A stretch of 13,459 bases of DNA. Origin: Candidatus Omnitrophota bacterium (GTDB lineage: Bacteria > Hinthialibacterota > Hinthialibacteria > Hinthialibacterales > JAKPRU01). The DNA lies in contig JAKPRU010000732.1 of NCBI GenBank assembly GCA_029557025.1, positions 1 to 13,459 of the forward strand, in the 5' to 3' direction. Positions 1 to 7,423 of this stretch are shown here, one piece after another; position 1 is the stretch's first letter; every line of letters begins with the position of its first letter. Below the pieces are notes generated by a model that was given only the letters and a program-made list of their open reading frames with translations, did no database searches and had not been told where the DNA came from. A program made the position numbers and the translations under genes.

Positions 1-485
1 ATCAGCCCTCCTGCCTGGTGAAAGAAACGGAGGAACAGGCTCGTTGGAACTGGGTGGCGGCATCGGGTTTCGAAGGGGACATGCGGCTCATGATTCGTCC
101 GTTTGTGCAACCCAAAAAGGCAGATGAGGACGAAATTGTTCGCGCCTACCTGAACAATTTCAGCACGCGGGATATTCACAAAAGGCCGGAGCAGATCCTG
201 GGCGAGTATTCTCAGCCGCAGCCATATTCGGTCACGCTGTTTTTCGCGGAGAAGGACCGGGATCACTTCGACACGCGCGTGTTCGATGTTTATCTTCAGG
301 GCAAGAAAGTCCTGGCCGGATTCAACATCGCAAGAGAGGCTCAGGGACCGATGCGCGTTGTCTGCAAAACATTTAAGGGGATTGCGGTTAAAGGCGACCT
401 TTCTCTGGAATTGAAGGCGACCGAAAAGAACACGACCAAGCCGCCGATTCTCTGCGGAATGGAAATCGTATGCGAGACGGAATGA
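1..485 (+). CDS. C-terminal part of a protein ending in a malectin-like domain (5' end outside window)
   Basis: The reading frame is open from the left edge (first full codon at 3) to TGA at 483-485. A GTG at 18 exists but has no Shine-Dalgarno sequence, so this is most likely the tail of a larger protein. Counting from that GTG, residues ~70-152 look like the second half of a malectin (di-glucose-binding) beta-sandwich: YSVTLFFAE, then RVFDVYLQGKKVL..FNI, a strand-rich stretch, and the closing PPILCGMEIV. The preceding WVAASGFEG is a strand-like segment often seen before such domains in planctomycete-type carbohydrate-active proteins. In the family this fold binds carbohydrate and is usually an accessory module of a secreted enzyme. 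The catalytic part, if any, lies outside the window. It is followed after 107 nt by a DUF1080 gene on the same strand. Domain call fairly sure; overall function unknown. Confidence 0.72.
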   Translation, partial: QPSCLVKETEEQARWNWVAASGFEGDMRLMIRPFVQPKKADEDEIVRAYLNNFSTRDIHKRPEQILGEYSQPQPYSVTLFFAEKDRDHFDTRVFDVYLQGKKVLAGFNIAREAQGPMRVVCKTFKGIAVKGDLSLELKATEKNTTKPPILCGMEIVCETE

Positions 486-510
486 AGGTGCGGATCGTTT
501 TATATTTCGC

Positions 511-539
511 TTGCCTGGAAAGCGGAATTCGAACATAAT
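511..539 (+). promoter_or_regulatory. Candidate sigma70-type promoter for the DUF1080 gene
   Basis: TTGCCT at 511-516 and CATAAT at 534-539 are separated by exactly 17 nt, in the gap between the malectin gene stop and the DUF1080 start. A transcript would begin near 546, just ahead of the hairpin at 550-574, giving a leader of about 47 nt. The spacing is ideal and each box deviates from consensus by one or two bases. Inferred only. Confidence 0.42.
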
Positions 540-549
540 CTAAAAAACA

Positions 550-574
550 GTTCCGCCATGCGAGATTGCGGAAC
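550..574 (+). promoter_or_regulatory. Leader hairpin ahead of the DUF1080 gene
   Basis: A perfect 7-bp inverted repeat (GTTCCGC 550-556, GCGGAAC 568-574) has an 11-nt loop. It ends 5 nt before the GAGG Shine-Dalgarno sequence at 580-583 and would sit at the extreme 5' end of a transcript from the candidate promoter. No T-run follows, so it does not look like a terminator. It may stabilise the mRNA or affect ribosome access. Confidence 0.28.
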
Positions 575-592
575 GGAATGAGGTTCAACAAA

Positions 593-1399
593 ATGACTCG
601 GTTCCTTATTTTTCTGGTTCTGGCGGGAAGCCTTTCCTGCATTTGCACGCCTGATTTGATTCAAGCCCAGAATGCCGCCGACAAACAGACAATCCATTTG
701 TTTAACGGGAAAAACCTGGACGGTTTTTACACGTTTCTCAAGGATCGCGGACGCGATAATGATCCGAAGAAAGTGTTTACCGTGCAGGATGGTGTTCTTC
801 GGATTTCCGGCGAAGAGTGGGGCTCCGTCACAACAAAAAAGGACTATGCCGACTACCATCTGATTGCCGAATACAAATGGGGCGAGATCGCGTATCCGCC
901 ACGTGAGGATAAAGCCCGCGACAGCGGCATTCTGTTGCATTCCGTTGGAGAGGATGGGGCTTTTGCGGGATATTGGATGTTTTCAATCGAATGCCAGATC
1001 ATTGAAGGCGGCACAGGAGATCTTCTCGTTGTGGGAGACAAGAGCGACGCTTACGCACTCACCGCCAATGTCGCCGAGGAAAAAAAAGACGGTTACTATC
1101 AATACCAGAAGGGTGGTAAGCCGGTCACGATTCACGACGGACGAATCAACTGGTTTGGACGGGACCCCGCTTGGCAGGATGTGAAAGGATTTCGCGGCGC
1201 AGCGGATGTGGAAAAGCCTGTCGGAGAATGGAACCGTCTGGAGTGCATCGCCAGGGGAGACAAGATTACGGTTATCCTGAACGGAGTGACGGTCAACGAG
1301 TGTTTCGATGTGAAGCCCCGTAAAGGGAAAATTCAGCTCCAGTCCGAAGGAGCCGAAATCTTCTTCCGAAAGCTGGACCTGATCCCCTTGAAACCTTGA
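593..1399 (+). CDS. Secreted DUF1080 / 3-keto-disaccharide hydrolase domain protein
   Basis: Protein of 268 aa from ATG 593, chosen because GAGG (580-583) lies 9 nt upstream and the product then starts directly with a signal peptide (MTRFLIFLVLAG..., cleavage likely after residue ~25-29). An in-frame TTG at 566 and ATG at 578 are less well placed. Cys16 is preceded by S-L-S, a poor lipobox, so signal peptidase I export is more likely than lipidation. After export the chain opens with the family hallmark LFNGKNLDGFYTF, then VFTVQDGVLRISGEEWGSVTT, YADYHLIAEYKWGE, RDSGILLHS and, at the end, EWNRLECIARGDKITVILNG and GKIQLQSEGAEIFFRKLDLIPL. This is the complete concanavalin-like beta-jellyroll of PF06439. 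Members of the family hydrolyse 3-keto-glycosides or simply bind sugars; which applies here is not visible. It acts in the periplasm or outside the cell and probably accompanies the upstream malectin protein. Confidence 0.88.
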   Translation: MTRFLIFLVLAGSLSCICTPDLIQAQNAADKQTIHLFNGKNLDGFYTFLKDRGRDNDPKKVFTVQDGVLRISGEEWGSVTTKKDYADYHLIAEYKWGEIAYPPREDKARDSGILLHSVGEDGAFAGYWMFSIECQIIEGGTGDLLVVGDKSDAYALTANVAEEKKDGYYQYQKGGKPVTIHDGRINWFGRDPAWQDVKGFRGAADVEKPVGEWNRLECIARGDKITVILNGVTVNECFDVKPRKGKIQLQSEGAEIFFRKLDLIPLKP

Positions 1400-1499
1400 T
1401 GAGGTTGCGCCGATAACCGGGAGCAAAAGTCCAAACAAAACCGTGCTGCCGTCGGCTTCTTTGTGACCCTGGCGCATCAAGTGGATTACGGGGTTCCGG

Positions 1500-1531
1500 G
1501 CCTGATCATCCTTGTATCAGGCGCCGTTTTT
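1500..1531 (+). terminator. Candidate rho-independent terminator after the DUF1080 gene
   Basis: GCCTGAT (1500-1506) and ATCAGGC (1516-1522) form a 7-bp stem with a 9-nt loop, followed by GCCG and five T (1527-1531) on the + strand. It lies between two convergent genes and its T-run overlaps the stop codon of the - strand aldo/keto reductase. The four bases between stem and T-run make it imperfect. The rest of the 130-nt convergent gap (1400-1529) shows no coding signal. Confidence 0.45.
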
Positions 1532-2522
1532 ACCTGTCTGTGTCGATGTCTCCCATCATGAATTCGGGATATCGCTCACCGGCGGCTGCGCCTCGCGGGC
1601 AAGCGGCGTCGATGGCCTGAAGTTCTTCGGGGGTCAGGCGGATATCCGCGGCTGCTGCGTTCTCTTCCAGGTAACGAACCCGTCGTGTCCCCGGAATCGG
1701 CACAATACTTTCACCTTGAGCCAGAAGCCACGCCAGCGCCAGCTGAGCGGGAGTACATCCCCTCTGCGCAGCGATTTGCTCAAGTTTTTCAAGTAATCTG
1801 AGATTCTGCTGAAGGTTCTCCCCTTTAAATCGTGGCGCGACACGCCGGAAATCTTCCTCTGCCAGTTGACTGACCGACCGGATTCGCCCTGTCAGGAACC
1901 CCCGACCCAGCGGGCTGTAAGGAACAAATCCCACACCGAGCTCCTTACAGGCGGGCAAAACATGCGCCTCCACATCACGGGTCCAAACCGAATATTCGGT
2001 CTGAACCGCCGTGATCGGGTAAACCGCGTGAGCGCGGCGCAGATTTTTTGTGGAAACCTCCGACAATCCCAACATTCTGACTTTGCCCTGCTTCACCAGC
2101 TCGGCCATCGCGCCCACTGTCTCCTCAATGGGCACTTCCTTGTCAACTCGGTGCTGATAATACAGGTCGATAGTCTCGATACCCAGCCGCCGCAGGCTGG
2201 CCTCGCATGCTTGATGTACATATTCCGGGCGCCCGCAGACTCCTTTGAATGCGCCGTCGGGTGTGCGCACCGATGCGAATTTTGTCGCGATCACAATTCG
2301 GTGGCGCACATCTTTCAGGACCTCACCGATGAATCGCTCGTTATGACCGACACCGTACATATCCGCCGTGTCGAAAAGGGTAATTCCCAAGTCCAACGCA
2401 CGGCGCAGGGTTGCACGGGCTTCCTGTTCATCCGTCGGGCCATAAAACTCGGACATCCCCATACAGCCAAGCCCGATTGCGGACACCGCCAATTTCTCTG
2501 GACCAAGATATCGTGTGTGCAT
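1530..2522 (-). CDS. Aldo/keto reductase (AKR13/YdhF-IolS-like), NADPH-dependent
   Basis: Protein of 330 aa from ATG 2522, preceded by a purine-rich AGGAAGGAAGGG stretch. The frame stays open another 79 codons upstream, but that part is translated repeat sequence and is rejected. The product is a full-length (beta/alpha)8 aldo/keto reductase. The catalytic tetrad is intact: D51 and Y56 in FDTADMYG, K81 in IATKF, H124 in LYYQHRVD. Cofactor-side motifs are present late in the chain ([13 protein letters not shown]). The [12 protein letters not shown] start and the YYQHRVD motif place it with the large YdhF/IolS-type group. Family members reduce aldehydes or ketones, or oxidise sugar alcohols, with NADP(H); the substrate cannot be read from sequence. 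Cytosolic. It is the last gene of the long - strand series, 214 nt behind the DUF4091 gene and separated from it by repeats, so it may have its own transcript. Confidence 0.93.
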   Translation of the reverse strand: MHTRYLGPEKLAVSAIGLGCMGMSEFYGPTDEQEARATLRRALDLGITLFDTADMYGVGHNERFIGEVLKDVRHRIVIATKFASVRTPDGAFKGVCGRPEYVHQACEASLRRLGIETIDLYYQHRVDKEVPIEETVGAMAELVKQGKVRMLGLSEVSTKNLRRAHAVYPITAVQTEYSVWTRDVEAHVLPACKELGVGFVPYSPLGRGFLTGRIRSVSQLAEEDFRRVAPRFKGENLQQNLRLLEKLEQIAAQRGCTPAQLALAWLLAQGESIVPIPGTRRVRYLEENAAAADIRLTPEELQAIDAACPRGAAAGERYPEFMMGDIDTDR

Positions 2523-2610
2523 CAGGTTCCCTTCCTTCCTGTGATTGATGGTGGATATCTCTCCATAGTGGATCAGGGATCGACCCGTTTGTAAATACCG
2601 GTTCTGAACT

Positions 2611-2640
2611 CCACAGGTTGGAAGCCTGTGCCGGCTTCCG
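2611..2640. repeat. Hairpin repeat unit 1 (CACAGG...CCTGTG), overlapping a second inverted repeat
   Basis: CACAGG (2612-2617) pairs with CCTGTG (2625-2630) across TTGGAAG. This sequence type (cacagg-tggaag-cctgtg) occurs as a dispersed intergenic unit in several planctomycete-like and related genomes, from general memory and not checked here. A second perfect 7-bp inverted repeat, GGAAGCC (2620-2626) / GGCTTCC (2633-2639), overlaps it, so the two hairpins exclude each other. Confidence 0.5.
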
Positions 2641-2648
2641 TACCTTCT

Positions 2649-2686
2649 TCTCCCTCTCCCGGCGGGAGAGGGTTGGGGTGAGGGGC
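2649..2686. repeat. Hairpin repeat unit 2 (G/C-skewed 'ccctctccc ggc gggagaggg' element)
   Basis: A perfect 9-bp stem (CCCTCTCCC 2652-2660 / GGGAGAGGG 2664-2672) has a 3-nt GGC loop and is followed by the typical tail TTGGGGTGAGGGGC (2673-2686). This element with its GGGTGAGGG tail is widespread as an intergenic repeat in unrelated bacteria. In reverse translation it gives the familiar [11 protein letters not shown] string that often appears as a false N-terminus. Here it produces such a false extension for the aldo/keto reductase. Confidence 0.65.
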
Positions 2687-2714
2687 CGGGAGACAGTCGG
2701 GCTAAGGGGCCGGG
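2681..2714. repeat. Short direct repeat AGGGGCCGGG, two copies
   Basis: AGGGGCCGGG occurs at 2681-2690 and again at 2705-2714, 24 nt apart, joining hairpin units 2 and 3. The stretch is strongly G-biased on the + strand and holds no coding signal. The two copies suggest stepwise insertion or duplication within the repeat cluster. Confidence 0.5.
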
Positions 2715-2716
2715 GG

Positions 2717-2735
2717 CACCGGCATCTTGCCGGTG
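2717..2735. repeat. Hairpin repeat unit 3 (CACCGGCA-TCT-TGCCGGTG)
   Basis: A perfect 8-bp stem (2717-2724 / 2728-2735) has a TCT loop and sits 1 nt beyond the stop codon of the DUF4091 gene (TAG at 2739-2737 on the - strand). No T-run follows on the - strand, so it is not a classical intrinsic terminator. A hairpin abutting a stop codon could still protect the mRNA 3' end. The unit resembles dispersed 'accggcatcttgccggt' repeats of related genomes. Confidence 0.55.
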
Positions 2736-2736
2736 A

Positions 2737-5700
2737 CTACCGCAACGGCAAGCACGCATTCAGCACTTCCTTCCGATACCGATTGAGCGCGTCGGTAGCC
2801 TCATTGTAAAGCGGCACCCCATCGGTATCGGTCGAAACCCGTCGCCCGACATCGCAAAGAAGTTTGGTAATCGTGTCGGCGCGCTCCAGTACCGCTTGCG
2901 CCTTGTCTATTTTCTCCTTCGCAACACCCTTTTCTTTCGCCGACCGGATCATTTCCCGGAGAAGGTAGAGATATTCGTAGTCCTCTGCCCCCTCCCGACA
3001 AGCTTCCCAACGTTTACTGGTAACGACACCTTCTCCGTCGTACACGGTGGGGTAATAATTCGCGCTTGGGTTGGGACCAAGCCAGAGATCATGCGGGTGC
3101 GATGAGTAAACCCAGTGACCGCATCCGGTAAATCCCCGGCTCCAGGATTCCCAGGGCCGCCAGCGGTAAATGCCCAAAGTAGAGAGTGTCCGTGAATGAC
3201 CTGCCGCATCATAGAACCAGACTTCCTTGCCGTATTTCTTGAACAGAGGAATCAAATCGTCGCCAGAGCGTTCGATCAACTCGGCGGAAGGGCACCAGAT
3301 ATCGATATACGGCACAAGGCTCTCAATCAACTCAACAGTCGAGCCGGTTGTCGGATCGGTATAAATTAAAATGTTCGGGTCTACTTTTCGAGTAGCTTTT
3401 GCGACCGCGATCAGTTGATCGACTACCTTGCTGCCCTGAAGGTTCGGTTCATCGTAGGGATACAGGGCGAACTCATCGTACCGCACGCCGAGTTCCTTCA
3501 GATGTTTTACCCATTGTTTCAGATAGGTTTCATAGCCGCGTTCCCAACCCGCCGACAGAAATTCGGGACCCCGGACGGCATACTGAGCGCTTGAGAAAAG
3601 GAAAAAACTGCCCGGTGATTCCGCTCGGTATGCACAAACAAATTCGTCGTGCTGCGAGTAGTCGATCTCGCCGATCAGGTTCCCGTCGGCATCGAATGTC
3701 GCACCGGGACACGGGGCCAGAAATACGGTGTTTGCATGGGCGAGGAGATCCTTCCGAACAGCCTCTTCCATACCCATAAAGTGATGCGTAATGTATGACC
3801 AGGTACAGAATCGTAAGGGCCGGGGACGAGGGAGAGACAAATCAACTATCTCGACCGAAACAGGGATTTCCATTTCGGAGGAATCGGGTTCCAATGTCAT
3901 GAGGCGCAGCGTGCCCTGATAGATCCCGGCCCCGGCATCTGTGGGAAGCAGGTTGATCCAGAGTTGGACGGACTCCCATGGCGCAATCGTGAGTAAACGG
4001 CCCTGGTCCAACATCGGAAGGGCATCGGCGATTTCCTCCCGCCGGTAAGTGGGGCCGGTTACCGCACGATGGAATTCAAGAAACTTCCTGCCGCTGATGA
4101 CGTCTTTCGCCGCCGATGTCAAGTCCTTTGGAACGACACGAACCTCCAGCGTTCGTCCGGAAACATTAGTCAAATTCACAATAGCCGGTTCGTACTCGTT
4201 TTTGCAGACGGTCCATTCGATCTTTTCGACAAGCGTTCCCGGTGCGGGAATGCTCTTGGACTGATGAAAATACGCCCAGGGACTTGCGGTCCACGCGATA
4301 AAGGTACATTTTGCGCCGTCGGCGTTCGCGACTTGAACAATTTGACGGAATCGTTCGGCAGCCAGGCGGGTTTCGGTCAACAAGGTAATCTTCTCTTCAT
4401 CTTTACCGGAAAATTGCGAGGCGCTCGTAAGGTCAAACTGCAACCGGTGCAGTTGTTTTTGGCAGGCGGATTGAACGGTCGGATTGACATCTTTCCAATT
4501 AGAGATAATCGCACCGGCTTCCTCAAGGACTTGACGGATATAGCGCACATCCGTTTCAATGGGGGTGAATTCTACTTCTTGTATATAACAGGCCCGAATC
4601 GCGTATTCCTTTCCCGGAACACTCTTACTGCAATTGAGCAATGCATCCCGGATTTGGTAGGTACCTTTATCATGGATGTCGAAATCCATGCGGAGCGAGT
4701 CGGAACCGCGTTCCGTGTGCTTGACCGAGGTGAATAGAAAGCCGTTCGGTGCAGAGATCCAAGTGAAAAGTGCAAGTCTTCCTTGCGGCTCAACTGAAAT
4801 GTTTCGTCGCCACGTGTTGGGACCGGTGAAAAGGTCATAAGATCCCTCAAGTGAGGATGTTTTCATACCTCGAGAGACCGGTCCGAACATATTCCAGGGG
4901 GGCAGGGGTCTATAAGCAACCTGATACTTGCCCCGGCAGGTGTTGGCGGGATTGGCGGCTACGCTGTCCCAGAGAATCTCATTTGGGCGGTATGGAACAC
5001 CCAGAGAAATGCAGCACAAATCCCCCGGCCCGCCCGTGGATGGACGCTGGGAAATCACCAGGTCTAATGTGCCGTCCCCGTCGATATCGCCCGCGCAAGG
5101 TGTGATGGAGGCCTTCGTTCCGGGGAAATTCTGCTGCCATAAAACAGAACCATCGGGATTCAGCGCAGTAAGTGTATCCTGACTGGCCGTGAACAGGAGA
5201 ATCTCCGTTTCGGGATCATCGTCCAGATTCGCGAGAATGGGAGCAGCCAGAAATGGGCCACTTGAGAGCATATCGAATTGCCAGAGTAGACCGCTCTCTC
5301 CCGAATCTCCGGTCGCACCGTAGGCAAACAGGTTACCGGACTTATTCGCCGCCAGAACGATCTCGCGCCCATCGCCATCCAAATCCCCGACAGCAATGGC
5401 ATCGTTGATATGCTGGTAAGTCTGAAACATATCGAGGATTTTGGCGGTCTCCAGGTCGATACGAACCAAATGGTTCAACCCACCCCCAACAAAAAGATCC
5501 GCTTTTCCTTTGCCGAACAGATCCGCAAGAACCGGAGTGGAGTTGGGGAAAAGATCCTGGGGGACATGGATATCCCAGAGCCAGTTTCCCTTGCTGTCCA
5601 GCGCATAGATATCTCGTTCGTGAGAGGTGATAACGATCTCCAGGCCGGGGTTTTCATACAAGTCTGCGATGAGAGGGGTGCCCAGTTCCCCGACTTCGCC

Positions 5701-6228
5701 CTGGAACCGCCAAAGTAGTTTGCCGTCATAAGCGAGGCAGGAGACATTACCGCCCCGGTCGGCGACAACAACCTCCGATTTGCCGTCTCCGTCAAGATCC
5801 GCCGCGGCAGGATTTCCCCATCCGGTGATCCCGCTGGGGAGTTTGACCTTCCACAGGATTCCGCCTTTCGGTGATGCGCATACAAGATTGCCGACACAAT
5901 CCACCGCGATGATTTCCTGGCTGCCGTTACTGTCGAGGTCGCAGACCGCCGGACCTGCTGTAACCGGCGGTTGGAGCGGAAGTTCCCATGCGGTTGTGCC
6001 GTCGGGATTGATAAAAACCAGCCCGATATTCGTTCGCGCCACCGCGATGCCGATCACCTTGCCGGTAGCAGGATCGTATACGAGATTGGGAGCGGAATAT
6101 CCCTCATCCGCTGTCAATTTCCACAAACTCTTCAACTGTGCCTCCGCCGAAAAGACACCGCACGGAAGGAGCAGAAGAATGAGACCAAGAATCACGATTC
6201 GTTTGTGAACAAAATGAGAATCGGACAT
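2737..6228 (-). CDS. Large secreted protein: 7-repeat FG-GAP/VCBS propeller fused to a DUF4091 (glycosidase-like) domain
   Basis: Protein of 1163 aa from ATG 6228, chosen over an in-frame ATG at 6270 because GAGGT lies 7 nt upstream and the protein then opens with a short charged segment plus a hydrophobic export signal (residues ~10-28, [21 protein letters not shown]). Residues ~45-410 carry seven Ca-binding-type turns at even spacing: D97 LDSNG, D144 LDGDG, D189 LYENP, D236 LFGKG, D282 LDGDG, N334 LDDD, D381 IDGDG, each followed by a hydrophobic strand. This fits a seven-bladed propeller, with PQQ-like blades (LLWRF, WLWDI). Residues ~440-670 are not recognised. From ~678 ([15 protein letters not shown]) to 1095 the chain matches DUF4091: an all-beta part, then a TIM-barrel-like part with YPYDEP at 923-928, [27 protein letters not shown] and the hallmark [19 protein letters not shown] near 1072-1090. 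DUF4091 is assumed to be glycoside-hydrolase-like, with D926/E927 as candidate catalytic residues; substrate unknown. Confidence 0.88.
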   Translation of the reverse strand: MSDSHFVHKRIVILGLILLLLPCGVFSAEAQLKSLWKLTADEGYSAPNLVYDPATGKVIGIAVARTNIGLVFINPDGTTAWELPLQPPVTAGPAVCDLDSNGSQEIIAVDCVGNLVCASPKGGILWKVKLPSGITGWGNPAAADLDGDGKSEVVVADRGGNVSCLAYDGKLLWRFQGEVGELGTPLIADLYENPGLEIVITSHERDIYALDSKGNWLWDIHVPQDLFPNSTPVLADLFGKGKADLFVGGGLNHLVRIDLETAKILDMFQTYQHINDAIAVGDLDGDGREIVLAANKSGNLFAYGATGDSGESGLLWQFDMLSSGPFLAAPILANLDDDPETEILLFTASQDTLTALNPDGSVLWQQNFPGTKASITPCAGDIDGDGTLDLVISQRPSTGGPGDLCCISLGVPYRPNEILWDSVAANPANTCRGKYQVAYRPLPPWNMFGPVSRGMKTSSLEGSYDLFTGPNTWRRNISVEPQGRLALFTWISAPNGFLFTSVKHTERGSDSLRMDFDIHDKGTYQIRDALLNCSKSVPGKEYAIRACYIQEVEFTPIETDVRYIRQVLEEAGAIISNWKDVNPTVQSACQKQLHRLQFDLTSASQFSGKDEEKITLLTETRLAAERFRQIVQVANADGAKCTFIAWTASPWAYFHQSKSIPAPGTLVEKIEWTVCKNEYEPAIVNLTNVSGRTLEVRVVPKDLTSAAKDVISGRKFLEFHRAVTGPTYRREEIADALPMLDQGRLLTIAPWESVQLWINLLPTDAGAGIYQGTLRLMTLEPDSSEMEIPVSVEIVDLSLPRPRPLRFCTWSYITHHFMGMEEAVRKDLLAHANTVFLAPCPGATFDADGNLIGEIDYSQHDEFVCAYRAESPGSFFLFSSAQYAVRGPEFLSAGWERGYETYLKQWVKHLKELGVRYDEFALYPYDEPNLQGSKVVDQLIAVAKATRKVDPNILIYTDPTTGSTVELIESLVPYIDIWCPSAELIERSGDDLIPLFKKYGKEVWFYDAAGHSRTLSTLGIYRWRPWESWSRGFTGCGHWVYSSHPHDLWLGPNPSANYYPTVYDGEGVVTSKRWEACREGAEDYEYLYLLREMIRSAKEKGVAKEKIDKAQAVLERADTITKLLCDVGRRVSTDTDGVPLYNEATDALNRYRKEVLNACLPLR

Positions 6229-6286
6229 GCTGAAGACCTCGCTAATGATGGATTGCAGCAAGGCTAGCATATTTCAGACTGTTTCG

Positions 6287-7087
6287 TCAGTCAGAGTCGG
6301 GGTGGTCTTTCGAAGGCGGTTTTGCAGGGCGGGTTCCATCCAGGATTTCGTGGAGATACAGGTAGCGCATGAAAACAGAAAACATGGAAAACATCGCGAT
6401 CATGAATCCCTGTTTGCCGTCGAGAAATCCGCGCTTGAGGATGTAAGCGCGAAAGAAACGCCAGAGCGGTCGCAGGGAAAGGTTGAAGAAAGTCGGGCGA
6501 TCCCCGCGTTCGTGTGCGTTATAGGCCGACCACAGCGCGTAACGATGAAACCGTTCCATCCATACATCCAGATTCTCAAAGGTGTAATGCAGCAGAGGAT
6601 GTTTGAAATGGCCAACAGGACCATCCACAATGACTCTCGAATGGATCTGGCGAATCTCAAGCCGACTTTTGTTCTTGAGAAATAAACGGATGGGGCAATC
6701 GTTCTGCCAGCTGGAATACCGGATCCATCTTCCGAAAAATTGGCTTTGGCGGCGGATGGTATATCCGGCAAATCGGGGTTGTTTCATTTCCTCCAGGATT
6801 TCATCGCGGAGCTGTGGAGGGCAGATTTCATCGCTGTCCCAGATGAGGACCCATGGATGTTGAGTATGGCCGATAGCCCAATCATTCTGAGCGTAGTTGC
6901 TCTCATAAGGATGCTGTAAAACCCGACAGCCAAGTTCCCGGCAGATTTCAACCGTCCGATCCGTGCTGAATGAATCCACAACCAGAACTTCATCCGCCCA
7001 GGAGATATTTTCGATACAGGCGCGGATTTTGCCCTCGTTGTTCCAGGTGGTCACAATGACAGAGATGGGATTGTGTTCAGGTTGCAT
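6287..7087 (-). CDS. Family-2 glycosyltransferase, LgtF/WaaE-like (lipopolysaccharide-core type)
   Basis: Protein of 266 aa starting at ATG 7087, with a mediocre ribosome-binding site (AGAGG about 11 nt upstream). The N-terminal GT-A fold is complete: ISVIVTTWNNE (8-18), ADEVLVVDSFSTDRTVEI (31-48), and the nucleotide-sugar/metal motif in LIWDSDE with D84-x-D86. GYTIRRQSQFFGRWIRYSSWQNDCPIRLF (109-135) followed by HSRVIVDGPVGHFKHPLLHYTF (149-170) is the pattern of LgtF/WaaE-type inner-core glucosyltransferases. These transfer a sugar from a nucleotide sugar to heptose or lipid-linked glycans at the inner membrane. The hydrophobic tail (GFMIAMFSMFSVFMRYLYL, 227-245) suggests membrane association. 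The usual HE of this subgroup reads H149-S150 here. It sits 66 nt after rpn and 58 nt before the DUF4091 gene, probably in the same transcript. Sugar specificity is not predictable. Confidence 0.88.
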   Translation of the reverse strand: MQPEHNPISVIVTTWNNEGKIRACIENISWADEVLVVDSFSTDRTVEICRELGCRVLQHPYESNYAQNDWAIGHTQHPWVLIWDSDEICPPQLRDEILEEMKQPRFAGYTIRRQSQFFGRWIRYSSWQNDCPIRLFLKNKSRLEIRQIHSRVIVDGPVGHFKHPLLHYTFENLDVWMERFHRYALWSAYNAHERGDRPTFFNLSLRPLWRFFRAYILKRGFLDGKQGFMIAMFSMFSVFMRYLYLHEILDGTRPAKPPSKDHPDSD

Positions 7088-7153
7088 AAGCAGGTTGCCC
7101 TCTGCCCCTCCCGATGAGGACTGCTATCCGATGAAGGCTATTCTCAAAATCGG

Positions 7154-7423
7154 TTACAGCAACGATTCCATTTCGTCCAGGCTTTTCGCTTTGCGCAAGG
7201 TATCTTTGATTTCCTCCAATCTTTCAATGGATTCGATCCGGTCCACACGCGGAGTCAGGGACAGCCCCGCATCTCCGAACTTCAGCTCCAGCGCCAGCCG
7301 AATCCCCTCGCGAAGCCCTTCCACACGGCCAAGTTCTAACCCCTTCTCCATTCCTTTCTCCATTCCTTTCTCCATTCCCTTCTCCATTCCTTCGTTTCGA
7401 ATTCGTTCAAATATCGTCGGCAT
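7154..7423 (-). CDS. Possible intragenic small protein (RpnS-like C-terminal product, candidate antitoxin)
   Basis: An ATG at 7423 is in frame with rpn (codon 246) and is preceded by AGGAGA (complement of 7431-7436) with 7 nt spacing, the best Shine-Dalgarno sequence in this region. The rpn start itself has none. The product would be 89 aa: MPTIFERIRNEG, four MEKG repeats, then LELGRVEGLREG, LALELKFGDAG and a charged helical tail ending LDEMESLL. It lacks all nuclease residues (D60, E80, K82). In E. coli, rpn genes are known to make a small C-terminal protein from inside the gene that blocks the toxic full-length nuclease. Position, frame and size fit that arrangement, but expression is inferred. 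A dedicated internal promoter was not identified. Confidence 0.42.
   Translation of the reverse strand: MPTIFERIRNEGMEKGMEKGMEKGMEKGLELGRVEGLREGIRLALELKFGDAGLSLTPRVDRIESIERLEEIKDTLRKAKSLDEMESLL

Noticed and set aside
1..485. Complete 155-aa protein starting at GTG 18
   Set aside because: The frame is open to the window edge, there is no Shine-Dalgarno sequence before GTG 18, and the malectin-like domain is usually attached to a larger exported protein.
1866..2594. 242-codon + strand frame over the aldo/keto reductase
   Set aside because: Antisense shadow of an intact enzyme with all catalytic residues; no recognisable protein features.
2523..2759. 79-codon N-terminal extension of the aldo/keto reductase
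   Set aside because: The extension translates the hairpin repeats ([19 protein letters not shown]) and even enters the end of the DUF4091 gene. The family start [11 protein letters not shown] at 2522 has a good purine-rich ribosome-binding site.
4069..4737. 222-codon + strand frame over the DUF4091 gene
   Set aside because: Antisense shadow without Shine-Dalgarno sequence or family pattern; the opposite strand encodes a continuous 1163-aa protein.
6277..6292. GACTG/CAGTC hairpin after the glycosyltransferase as a terminator
   Set aside because: Only a 5-bp stem, overlapping the stop codon, and no T-run follows on the - strand.
7341..7388. Possible CRISPR-like or satellite repeat
   Set aside because: The four 12-bp units are contiguous with no spacers and encode the MEKG repeats typical of Rpn C-termini.
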